Assembly (NCBI GenBank): GCA_035492775.1
Contig: DATJIW010000006.1
Coordinates: 96,514 to 160,513 of the forward strand
Direction of reading: 5' to 3'
DNA length: 64,000 bases
Origin: DATJFQ01 sp035492775
Lineage (GTDB): Bacteria; Acidobacteriota; Vicinamibacteria; Vicinamibacterales; 2-12-FULL-66-21
The translations under genes and the position numbers were made by a program. Below, one piece after another: positions 42,536 through 54,840 of this stretch; positions within the stretch are counted from its first letter, which is position 1, and the number at the start of each line of letters is the position of its first letter. The notes under the pieces were generated by a model. The model did no database searches, was not told the DNA's origin, and was given only the letters and a program-made list of their open reading frames with translations.

Positions 42536-43594
42536 CTACACGATCAGCATGGCGTCGCCGTAGCTGTAGAAACGGTACCGCTCGGCAACGGCCTCACGGT
42601 ACGCGGCGAGCACGCGCTCGCGGCCCGCGAACGCGCTCACCAGCATCAGCAGCGACGACTTCGGCAGGTGAAAGTTCGTGAGCAGCGCGCCGACGGTCCG
42701 GAACTCGAATCCCGGATAGATGAAGATCGCCGCGACGCCCGCGCCCGCACTGACGCGTCCATTCCCGTCGAGGGCAGCCTGCTCCAGCGCACGCGTCGTC
42801 GTCGTCCCCACGGCGACGATGCGGCGACATTCGTCCAACGCACGGTTGACCGCGCGAGCGGCGTCTTCGCTGATCTCGAACCGTTCGGCATCGACTTCGT
42901 GGCGCTCGACTCGAGCGGCGCGAACGGGCTTGAACGTGCCGTAGCCGACGTGAAGAGTCACCGTCGTCCGCCCGACGCCGCGCTCGGCCACTGCCGCGAG
43001 GAGGGAGTCGTCAAAGTGCAGACCTGCGGTCGGCGCGGCAACGGACCCGCGCGCGCGCGCAAACACTGTCTGGTACCGCGCGCGATCGTCCTCCGTGTCA
43101 TCGCGATGGATGTATGGCGGCAACGGAATATGACCAATCGCATCCACGACCTCCGCGACGGTGCCGGACGCTGCCGCTAGACGGATCCGGCGCCGTCCGT
43201 AGAACAGCCGTTCCAGCACCTCCCCCTCCAGAATGCCGCCGCTGCCTTCAAACCGCACCCGTGCGCCGGGTTTCAGCTTCTGTCCAGGGTGCATCAACGC
43301 GTCCCACGTCTCGGACGACGACGCCGGGTCGGCGTCGATCTTCGACAGCAGCAGGCACTCCACCGCGCCGCCGGACGGCACTCGACGACCGATCAGGCGC
43401 GCGGGGAACACACGTGTATCGTTCGCGACCATCAGGTCGCCCGGCCGCAGATAATCGGGCAGGTCGCGAATCCGCCGGTGCGCGGTCGCCCCGCTTTCTC
43501 GATTGAGCACCAGTAAACGGGACTTTCCGCGTTCGACGGCAGTCTGCGCCACAAGCTCAGGCGGAAGATGGAAATCGAAATCCGAGACGTCCAC
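42536..43594 (-). CDS. queA: QueA: S-adenosylmethionine:tRNA ribosyltransferase-isomerase
   Basis: 352 residues; transfers the ribosyl group of SAM onto preQ1 in tRNA to form epoxyqueuosine. SDFDFHLPPELVAQTAVERGKSRLLVL is the standard N-terminus, with VANDTRVFPARLIGRR, PTAGLHFD, HVGYGTFKPVR, and GTTTTRALE as further family blocks. It starts with GTG at 43594, with GAGG four bases upstream. Complements queE and queC elsewhere in the window. Divergent from the AI-2E-type permease; 45 bases separate it from the next gene on its strand. Confidence 0.96.
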   Translation of the reverse strand: MDVSDFDFHLPPELVAQTAVERGKSRLLVLNRESGATAHRRIRDLPDYLRPGDLMVANDTRVFPARLIGRRVPSGGAVECLLLSKIDADPASSSETWDALMHPGQKLKPGARVRFEGSGGILEGEVLERLFYGRRRIRLAAASGTVAEVVDAIGHIPLPPYIHRDDTEDDRARYQTVFARARGSVAAPTAGLHFDDSLLAAVAERGVGRTTVTLHVGYGTFKPVRAARVERHEVDAERFEISEDAARAVNRALDECRRIVAVGTTTTRALEQAALDGNGRVSAGAGVAAIFIYPGFEFRTVGALLTNFHLPKSSLLMLVSAFAGRERVLAAYREAVAERYRFYSYGDAMLIV

Positions 43595-43634
43595 TAAACC
43601 TCGGCCTTAAGTTTGCAGCCCATGAACAAATTGT

Positions 43635-44864
43635 ATGGCCGAGGATCCCCAGCCCACGGCGACGCGGGGTGTCACCGCGTCGACACGAGAAGGCGTCGAA
43701 CCCGCGCAGGAACCGTTGGAGCCCACACCTGGCGCTCCGGGCGAGCCCGCACCCGTCGTCATTTCAATGCCTGTCGGCGTCCGCAATGTGGCGCTGACCG
43801 TAATCGGGTCGCTGGCGGGGGTGTTTGCGCTCAACTACGCGCAGCCAATTCTGATTCCGGTTGTCCTGGGAATCCTGATTGCGTATGCATTGGAACCTCC
43901 CGTCACAGCGCTCTCGCGGATGAAGCTGCCGCGCCCCGTCGGCTCCGCCATCGTCATTCTGGTCGTCGTCGGCGGGGTCGGTCTCGGCACCTGGGCGCTG
44001 ACCGGTCAGACGATGGAGATCGTGTCGCAGGTGCCGCAGGCGGCTGCACGCGTTCGCGAGCGGATGCAGGCGCATCGGGCAAAACAGGGGGGCGCAATCG
44101 AGGCCGTCCAGCGTGCCGCGAACGAACTGCAGAAGACCGCCAACGCGGCGTCGGATCAGGCCCAGGCGCCGTCAACGGGCCCGAATGTTCAGAAGGTGCA
44201 GGTCGTCAACCCGGCGGTCAACGTCAGCAACTATCTGTATTGGGGCGGCATGGGCCTCATCGGCGGCATCGGTCAGGCCGTCGTGATCCTCTTCCTCGTG
44301 TATTTCTTCCTCTCGTCGGGAAATCTCTACAAGAAGAAACTCGTGAAGATCGCGGGACCGCACCTCTGGCAGAAGAAGCTGACCGTGCAGATCCTCGACG
44401 ACATCAACACGCAGATCGAAAGCTTCATCCGCGTCCAGGTCATGACGAGCGCGATCGTCGGCGTCGCGACGATGGCGGCGCTGTGGTACCTGGGACTCAA
44501 TCAATTCGTGATCTGGGGGCTGCTCGCGGGCATCTTCAACTCGATTCCCTACATGGGGCCGGTCATCGTCACCGGCGGGCTGGGCACCGTCGCGTTCCTG
44601 CAGTTCGACAGCGTCAGCCAAACGCTGCTCGTCTGCGGAGCCGCGTTCGTCATTACGAGCCTCGAGGGATTCCTGCTGACGCCCGCGTTGATGAGTCGCG
44701 CGGCCCGGATGAACCCCGTCGCCGTGTTCGTGGGGCTGCTGTTCTGGAGCTGGATCTGGGGGATCTGGGGCGCCGTTCTCGCAGTCCCGATGCTGATGAT
44801 GCTGAAGGCGGTCTGCGATCACATCGATGATCTGCAGCCGGTTGGCGAACTGCTCGGAGAATAA
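43635..44864 (+). CDS. AI-2E family (PerM-type) membrane transporter
   Basis: 409 residues with an N-terminal Pro/Glu-rich cytoplasmic tail of about 45 residues and seven to eight membrane helices. YAQPILIPVVLGILIAYALEP, LVYFFLSSGNLYKKKLVKI, and GLLAGIFNSIPYMGPVIV are typical of the family, as is the late WSWIWGIWGAVLAVPML. Some members export autoinducer-2, others are Na+/H+ antiporters or of unknown function, so no substrate is proposed. Divergent from queA with a 40-base gap; convergent with the next gene. Confidence 0.88.
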   Translation: MAEDPQPTATRGVTASTREGVEPAQEPLEPTPGAPGEPAPVVISMPVGVRNVALTVIGSLAGVFALNYAQPILIPVVLGILIAYALEPPVTALSRMKLPRPVGSAIVILVVVGGVGLGTWALTGQTMEIVSQVPQAAARVRERMQAHRAKQGGAIEAVQRAANELQKTANAASDQAQAPSTGPNVQKVQVVNPAVNVSNYLYWGGMGLIGGIGQAVVILFLVYFFLSSGNLYKKKLVKIAGPHLWQKKLTVQILDDINTQIESFIRVQVMTSAIVGVATMAALWYLGLNQFVIWGLLAGIFNSIPYMGPVIVTGGLGTVAFLQFDSVSQTLLVCGAAFVITSLEGFLLTPALMSRAARMNPVAVFVGLLFWSWIWGIWGAVLAVPMLMMLKAVCDHIDDLQPVGELLGE

Positions 44865-44894
44865 AGAAACCTTCGAGTTGCCGGTCTCTGGTTT

Positions 44895-44930
44895 CCAGTC
44901 TCCAGTTCCGGCCCTGGAACTGGAGACTGG
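44895..44930. repeat. Perfect 15-base-arm hairpin between convergent genes
   Basis: Arms CCAGTCTCCAGTTCC (44895-44909) and GGAACTGGAGACTGG (44916-44930) with loop GGCCCT. A further partial copy (CCGGTCTCTGGTTTCC) lies just upstream at 44881-44896. It could be a two-way terminator; no U-run is seen, and the tandem partial copy suggests a mobile or expanding repeat. Confidence 0.75.
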
Positions 44931-44942
44931 TACCTTGCGATT

Positions 44943-45389
44943 TCAGTGCGCGTGCGTTTTATCGAGCGCGCGTACCTCGTCGTGCGCGGCTTTGACGATC
45001 GCCGCCTGCTGTTCGATCAGCTCCCGTGCGCCGGCCGGGAGCGCTTCTTTCAGCGCGGTTGCGAACGCGTCCTTCGCGGCGTCTTCCCCGCGTTCCGCTT
45101 CCGCGATGATTGCGGAGTCGTCGCCGCCGGTCACGATCGACTTGATGTTCATCCATCCGTGATGGAGCGTGCCTGAGACGCTGCCGCTCGTCGACGGCGT
45201 GCCTCCGAGCTTCCGGACCTCCGTCTCCAGCTCGCGCGCCATTTCCGCGCGCTGCCGCGAGAACCGTTCGAACAGGCCCTTCACGTGGATGTCCTTGACG
45301 GATTCCGCCGCCGTCTTGAACCCGTTCTGGCCATCGTGGCAGGTCTGGATCAAATTGTTGAGCGTCGAAACAGCGGTGCTGTTGTCCAT
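44943..45389 (-). CDS. DUF2383 / PA2169-type four-helix-bundle protein
   Basis: 148 residues, all helical: STLNNLIQTCHDGQNGFKTAAESV, FERFSRQRAEMARELETEV, HHGWMNIKSIVTGGDDSAIIAEAERGEDAAKD (read as blocks), and the last helix IEQQAAIVKAAHDEVRAL. The pattern matches ferritin-like PA2169-family proteins of unknown role, often induced by stress. Both GGAGGG and AAGGAG stand just before the ATG at 45389. Metal ligands of ferritins are not clearly conserved. It is divergent from glgX. Confidence 0.85.
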   Translation of the reverse strand: MDNSTAVSTLNNLIQTCHDGQNGFKTAAESVKDIHVKGLFERFSRQRAEMARELETEVRKLGGTPSTSGSVSGTLHHGWMNIKSIVTGGDDSAIIAEAERGEDAAKDAFATALKEALPAGARELIEQQAAIVKAAHDEVRALDKTHAH

Positions 45390-45449
45390 GCCATCTCCTT
45401 TCCCTCCGGTGGAGCAACGCGCGCGCCATGTACGGCGCTGGACCCGTCG

Positions 45450-47648
45450 ATGGACAATAATTCCACTGTGCCGAATCGCGCGATGCGAGTATGGCCGGGC
45501 GCGCCCTATCCGCTCGGCGCCACATGGGACGGCGTCGGAGTCAACTTCGCGATCTTCTCGGAGCATGCAACCCGCGTCGAACTCTGCCTGTTCGATTCCG
45601 CGGACGCCGAATCAGAGTCGCTGACGATTCCGCTGACCGAGCAGACCGACATGGTCTGGCACGGATATCTACCCGATGTTCGGCCAGGACAGCTGTATGG
45701 CTACCGTGTCCACGGTCCATACGACCCCGACAACGGTCAGCGCTTCAATCCCAACAAGGTCGTCATGGATCCGTACGCGAAGGTCGTCGGTCGAACGGTC
45801 CGGTGGAACGATTCACTGTTCGGCTTTCGCATGGGCCAGAACGATACGGCGGTCGACGAACGCGACAGCGCCCCGTACGCGCCGCTGGCTGCCGTGGTCG
45901 ACACGGCATTCACGTGGGGGAATGACCGTCCACTCCGCGTGCCGTGGCACGAGACGCTCATCTACGAGCTGCACGTCAAAGGCTTCACGCAGCTGCATCA
46001 GGACGTGCCGGAAGCGCTGCGCGGCACGTATCTCGGGCTCGCGTCGGAACCCGCGATCACGCACCTCACGTCACTTGGCGTCACCGCGGTCGAGCTGATG
46101 CCGGTCCACCATCACACGGACGAGTGGCATCTCGTCCAGCGCGGGCTGAAAAACTACTGGGGCTACAACACGCTGTCGTACTTCGCGCCCGACATCCGCT
46201 ATGCGTCGCAGGGATCGCCGCTCGAAGCGGTGCGGGAATTCAAGATGATGGTCCGCGCGCTGCACGCCGCGAACCTGGAAGTGATCCTCGACGTCGTCTA
46301 CAACCACACCGCCGAAGGCAATCACCTCGGACCGACGCTCTCGCTCCGCGGGATCGACAACACGTCGTACTACCGGCTGCAGCCGAACGCGCCACGCTTC
46401 TACGAAGACTTCACGGGTACGGGCAACACGCTCAACATGCGGAGCCCACGCGTGCTGCAGTTGATCATGGACAGCCTGCGGTACTGGGTCACGGAAATGC
46501 ACGTCGATGGTTTCCGGTTCGATCTGGCGAGCGCACTGGCTCGTGAGTTGCATGCCGTAGACAAGCTCGGCGCGTTCTTTGACATCATTCATCAGGACCC
46601 GATCCTGTCGCAGGTAAAGCTCATCGCCGAACCGTGGGATCTCGGCGAGGGCGGCTATCAGGTGGGCAACTTCCCGACGAAATGGACGGAGTGGAATGGG
46701 AAGTACCGCGATACCGTCCGCCGTTTCTGGCGCGGGGACGGCGGCGTCGTGTCGGAACTCGCGACGCGCCTGTCGGGCAGCAGCGATCTGTACGAACAGA
46801 GCGGCCGTCGTCCATACGCGAGCATCAACTTCATCACCGCCCACGACGGATTCACGCTCGCCGATCTCGTGAGCTACAACGAGAAGCACAACGAGGCGAA
46901 CGGCGAGAACAACGCGGACGGCGAGAATCACAACCTCAGTTGGAACTGTGGAGTGGAAGGCCCGACCGACGATCGTCGGATACTCGAACTGCGGGCGCGG
47001 CAGCGGCGGAACCTCATGACGACGCTGCTGTTCTCGGTGGGGGTACCAATGATCAGCGGCGGCGACGAACTCTGTCGCTCGCAGCGCGGCAACAACAACG
47101 CGTACTGTCAGGACAACGAAATCAGCTGGACATCCTGGCTGCTGACGCCGGAACAGCGCGACCTGCTGCAGTTCACCCGGCGCCTCGTCCGGCTCTGGAA
47201 GAGCCACCCGGTGCTGCGACGCCGCAAGTTTTTCCAGGGACGCCGCATTCGCGGCGCGGAAGTCGCCGACATCGCGTGGCTCGATCCGGCAGGCGCGGAG
47301 ATGACCGACGAGATGTGGAACTCCCCTGACGTCCGCGCGCTCGGAGTCCGGTTGAACGGCGACGCCATCCAGGAAGTCAACGAACGCGGCCAGCGGATCA
47401 CAGGCGACACCGTCCTGTTGATGCTGAACGCCGGCACCGAACCTGTGTCGTTCGTGCTGCCGGCCACATCGCCGGTCGAGCGCTGGGAAACGCTGATCGA
47501 CTCGGCGGACCCATGGGCGCAGCCGAAGAGGCTGAAGGCGGGCGACCGCTATGATCTGCAGCCGCGGTCAGTGGCGGTCCTCGAACTGAACAACCGCCGC
47601 GACGATCTCCGGCGTGCCGCCGACTGGGGCCCGCAGGGCGTGGTGTAA
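45450..47648 (+). CDS. glgX: GlgX: glycogen debranching enzyme (isoamylase type)
   Basis: 732 residues: CBM48 domain (about 15-115, YPLGATWDGVGVNFAIFSEHA), then GH13 barrel. Catalytic motifs are GFRFDLASALAREL (nucleophile Asp), LIAEPWDLGEGGYQVGNFP (acid/base Glu), and NFITAHDGFTLADLVSYNEKHNEANGE region (transition-state Asp). It cleaves alpha-1,6 branches of trimmed glycogen. The ATG at 45450 is used; ATG 45483 is possible. First gene of the five-gene glucan/trehalose operon; the 24-base gap to glgE is filled by a repeat. Confidence 0.94.
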   Translation: MDNNSTVPNRAMRVWPGAPYPLGATWDGVGVNFAIFSEHATRVELCLFDSADAESESLTIPLTEQTDMVWHGYLPDVRPGQLYGYRVHGPYDPDNGQRFNPNKVVMDPYAKVVGRTVRWNDSLFGFRMGQNDTAVDERDSAPYAPLAAVVDTAFTWGNDRPLRVPWHETLIYELHVKGFTQLHQDVPEALRGTYLGLASEPAITHLTSLGVTAVELMPVHHHTDEWHLVQRGLKNYWGYNTLSYFAPDIRYASQGSPLEAVREFKMMVRALHAANLEVILDVVYNHTAEGNHLGPTLSLRGIDNTSYYRLQPNAPRFYEDFTGTGNTLNMRSPRVLQLIMDSLRYWVTEMHVDGFRFDLASALARELHAVDKLGAFFDIIHQDPILSQVKLIAEPWDLGEGGYQVGNFPTKWTEWNGKYRDTVRRFWRGDGGVVSELATRLSGSSDLYEQSGRRPYASINFITAHDGFTLADLVSYNEKHNEANGENNADGENHNLSWNCGVEGPTDDRRILELRARQRRNLMTTLLFSVGVPMISGGDELCRSQRGNNNAYCQDNEISWTSWLLTPEQRDLLQFTRRLVRLWKSHPVLRRRKFFQGRRIRGAEVADIAWLDPAGAEMTDEMWNSPDVRALGVRLNGDAIQEVNERGQRITGDTVLLMLNAGTEPVSFVLPATSPVERWETLIDSADPWAQPKRLKAGDRYDLQPRSVAVLELNNRRDDLRRAADWGPQGVV

Positions 47649-47654
47649 GGGAAT

Positions 47655-47676
47655 GGGTGAGTTGGTGAATCGGTGA
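47655..47676. repeat. GGTGAATCGGTGA-type repeat supplying the glgE start
   Basis: GGGTGAGTTGGTGAATCGGTGA fills the glgX-glgE gap (written here as the words GGGTGAG, TTGGTGAAT and CGGTGA). The last GGTGA contains the GTG start of glgE at 47673. Same words as at 37943-38000. Confidence 0.7.
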
Positions 47677-49681
47677 CAGACACGTCGCTCGACCCCGCGC
47701 TCCTTCGACGCGTGGTAATCGAACACGTCACCCCGGAAATCGACGAGGGTCAGTTCCCGATCAAACGTACTCCCGGCGAGGACGTCATCGTCGAGGCCGA
47801 CGTGTACGCGGACGGGCACGATGTCGTCGTCGCGCGGCTTCTCTGGCGCAGGGAAATGGACGACTCGTGGTCCGACGTGCCGATGGCGCCGCTGACGAAC
47901 GATCGCTGGAGCGCGCAATTCACGGTGCCGGATTCGTGTGGCTGCGAATACACCATCGAGGGATGGGTCGATCGGTTCGAAACCTGGCGGGCCGATCTAT
48001 CGAAGAAAGTCGGCGCCGGCCAGGACGTGACCAACGAGTTGCTCGAAGGCGCGGCGATCGTCTCGGACGCGTCGGAGCGCGCGCATGGCGACGACGCAGC
48101 GACGCTTCGGACCGCCGCGCAGGCGCTGCGCGTGACGTCGAACAGTCAGGGAGCGCGTGTCGAGGCGGGGCTCGCCGACCCGCTGCGAGCGGCCATGGCG
48201 CGCCATGCCGATCGCAGCCGCGCCACACGGTACCAGCGGACCCTGCGCGTTCACGTCGATCGCGTTCGCGCGCGCTTCGGCGCCTGGTATGAGATGTTTC
48301 CGCGATCGGCGGGCACCGACCCGACTCGCAGCGCGACGTTCGACGAGGCGGCGGCGCGACTCCCTTACGTTCGGTCGATGGGGTTCAACGTGCTGTATCT
48401 TCCGCCGATCCATCCGATCGGGCAGAGCTTCAGGAAAGGCCGCAATAACGCTCTGGAGTCGGTGCCCGGCGATCCCGGTAGTCCATGGGCGATCGGATCG
48501 CGGGAAGGCGGCCACATGGCCGTAGAGCCCGGGCTCGGAACGCTCGAGGATTTCGATCGCTTCCGCGCGTCGGCGGAGCGCGAAGGCCTGGAAATCGCGC
48601 TCGACATCGCGTTCCAGGCGTCGCCCGATCACCCCTACGTGACCGAACACCCGTCCTGGTTCCGCCACCGGCCTGACGGGACGATCAAGTACGCCGAAAA
48701 CCCGCCGAAGAAATATCAGGACATCTATCCATTCGACTTCGAATCGGACGATGCCGCCGCGCTCTGGCGGGAGCTGCGCGACGTGTTCGAGTTCTGGATC
48801 GCGCGCGGGGTGAAGATTTTCCGCGTCGACAATCCGCACACCAAGCCGTTCCGCTTCTGGCAGTGGGTCATCGGCGATCTGCAGTCGCGGCACCCGGACA
48901 CGATCTTCCTGGCCGAGGCATTCACGCGGCCGAAGATCATGCGCTATCTCGCGAAGATCGGTTTCACGCAGTCGTACTCCTATTTCACCTGGCGCAACAC
49001 GAAAGAGGAACTCTCCGACTACTTCACCGAGCTCACAAGTACCGACGTCGTCGAGTACATGCGGCCGAACCTGTTCGCGAATACGCCCGACATCCTTCAC
49101 GAGTTCCTGCAGCGCGGCGGCCGGCCGGCATTCGAGATCCGGCTCGTGCTCGCCGCAACGCTCGGCGCGAGCTACGGGATCTACAGCGGCTTCGAGCTGT
49201 GCGAGAACGTGCCGGTCCGCCCCGGCAGCGAGGAGTACCTCGATTCCGAGAAGTATCAGATTCGCGTGCGCGCATTCGGGGAACCCGGCAGCCTGGCCGA
49301 GCTCATCGCCCGGGTGAACGGGATCCGTCGATCTGAGTGCGCGCTTCAGTTCGACCGCGGTCTCGAGTTCCACGAGACCGACAACGCCTCCATCATCTGT
49401 TACAGCAAACGGATGCCTCACGGCGCGCCCGTACTCATGGTCGTCACCCTCGATCCCGTCAACATGCGGCACGGATGGGTGCGGCTGCCGCTCGAGCAGT
49501 GGCTGCTCCCCGTCGATCAGCCGATCGAGGTGGTCGATGTGTTGTCCGGCGAGCGCTACGTCTGGCGCGGCGAGTGGAACTACGTGCGGCTCGATCCGGG
49601 ATCCCGCGTGGCGCACATCCTGACGTTCCCTGATTTCCCGATCCAGCATTCCGCGCCGCCCGCGGGGTCAGACAGACATCG

Positions 49682-49685
<4 letters not shown>
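47673..49685 (+). CDS. glgE: GlgE: maltose-1-phosphate maltosyltransferase
   Basis: 670 residues; extends alpha-1,4-glucan with maltosyl units from maltose-1-phosphate. N-terminal beta-domains (1-190) precede the GH13 barrel: GFNVLYLPPIHPIGQSFRKGRNN, the PGDPGSPWAIGS loop, nucleophile in KIFRVDNPHTKP, acid/base in FLAEAFTRP, and ANTPDILHE. The KYQDIYPFDFES segment is characteristic of GlgE. It begins with a GTG placed in a repeat and overlaps the treS-mak fusion by ATGA. The enzyme uses the product of the downstream maltokinase domain. Confidence 0.95.
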
Positions 49686-52995
<3,310 letters not shown>

Positions 52996-52999
<4 letters not shown>

Positions 53000-54840
53000 G
53001 GTTCTTCGGCGCCGTCCCGGTCGCTGGCGGCGTGCGGTTTCAGGTGTGGGCTCCGGGCGCTCGATCGCTGGTCCTGCTCACACGAACCGCCGGAGCCGAG
53101 CCGATCGAGCGCAGGCTCGATCGCGACGCCGACGGCATCTGGACGGGCGTGTTCGACGATGTGCGCGCCGGCGATCAGTACGCATACGCGCTCGACGGTG
53201 GCGAGCCCAGGCCCGATCCCGCCAGCCGCTTTCAGCCTGACGGCGTACACGGCTGGTCGGAAATCGTCGATCCCGCTGCGTTCGACTGGACCGACAGGGC
53301 GTGGTCCGGCATCGACCCGGCCCGCGTCGTCATTTACGAACTGCACGTCGGCACGTTCTCCGGGCACGGTACGTTCCGCGACGTCGCGTCGCGTTTCGAA
53401 TATCTGCGGGATCTCGGCGTCACGGTCCTCGAGCTGATGCCCGTGGCGGACTTTCCCGGCCGCCGCAATTGGGGGTACGACGGTGTGTCTCTGTTTGCGC
53501 CGTCGCACATCTACGGACGACCCGAGGATCTGCGCGCGCTCGTCGATCGCGCGCACGCCGCAGGCCTGGCCGTGATCCTGGACGTGGTCTACAACCACCT
53601 CGGCCCGGAGGGCGCCTATCTGCCCTCGTTCGCGCCCGCGTTCTTCACGCGCAAGCACCAGACTCCGTGGGGTCCGGCCGTGAACCTCGACGACGAAGGG
53701 TCGGCGCTGGTGCGCGCCTTCCTCCTCGACAACGCGACACACTGGATCCGCGAATATCATGCGGACGGCCTGCGGTTGGACGCGACTCACGCGATGGTCG
53801 ACGGCAGCCCGCGGCCGTTCCTCGCGGACTTGGCGGCATGCGTCCGAAAGGCGGCGGATCGACGGCTGCTGCTGTACGCAGAGGACGTCCGGAACGATTC
53901 GCAGCTGGTGCTGGAGCGTAGTTCCGGCGGGTGGGATCTTGACGGCGTCTGGGCGGACGACTTCCATCACGTCGTCCGGCGCGCGGTCGCGGGGGATTCG
54001 CACGGGTACTACAGCGACTACGCCGGCACGACGCGGGAACTCGCCGACACGTTGTCGCAGGGATGGCTCTATACGGGGCAGTTCTCGCGGCACATGCAGA
54101 AGGCGCGCGGAACAGATCCGTCAGACGTCGAGATGCGTCGGTGCGTCATCTGCGTTCAGAATCACGATCAGGTCGGAAATCGCGCGACCGGCGACCGGCT
54201 CCACCACGAGGTCGATCCCGCGGTCTGGCGCGCGGTCGTCGCGCTCCTGCTGACGGCGCCGATGACACCGCTGCTCTTCATGGGCCAGGAATGGGCCGCG
54301 TCCACGCCGTTTCTCTTCTTCACGGATTTCGAACCGTCGCTCGGACGGCTCGTGTCCGAAGGGCGCCGGCGCGAATTCCGAGGCCATCCCGGATTCTCGA
54401 CGGTCGACCGGATGGAGGCGATTCCAGATCCCCAGGCCGACAGTACTTTTGACGCGAGCCGGCTGGACTGGTCGGAACGTCAGGCGCCGGTCCACTCCGG
54501 CAGCCTCGCCTTGCATCGCGCGCTCTTGCACCTCCGCGCCTCCCGTCATGCGCTTCGCGCCTCCGATCGCACGTCGTGCACGGCGGTGGCACTGGACGAC
54601 GACTCGGTTGCCGTGCGGCGGCCCGCCGGGGGTGACGCATCCGATATGCTCATCGTGACGAGGATTCGGGGCGAGGGCACGGTTCGCCTCGACATCGGTC
54701 CGGCCCGCGTCGTGCTCACGACGGAGGACGCAGCCTTCACGTCCGACCCGCGGCCAATCGCCGTGGATCAGGCGGCGGGCACGATCGCGTTCGGCCGCCC
54801 CGGAGCCGTGGTGCTCGACATGCCGGCAGCTGCACGATGA
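52996..54840 (+). CDS. treZ: TreZ: malto-oligosyltrehalose trehalohydrolase
   Basis: 614 residues releasing trehalose from malto-oligosyltrehalose. N-terminal E-set domain (GGVRFQVWAPGARSLVLL), then GH13 barrel: VIYELHVGTFSGHGTF, FPGRRNWGYDGVSLFAPSHIYG, VYNHLGPEGAYL, nucleophile in HADGLRLDATHAMVD, acid/base in LLYAEDVRND, and CVQNHDQVGNRATGDRL. ATG 52996 overlaps the end of treS-mak and its own end overlaps treY, so the operon is translationally coupled. Confidence 0.95.
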
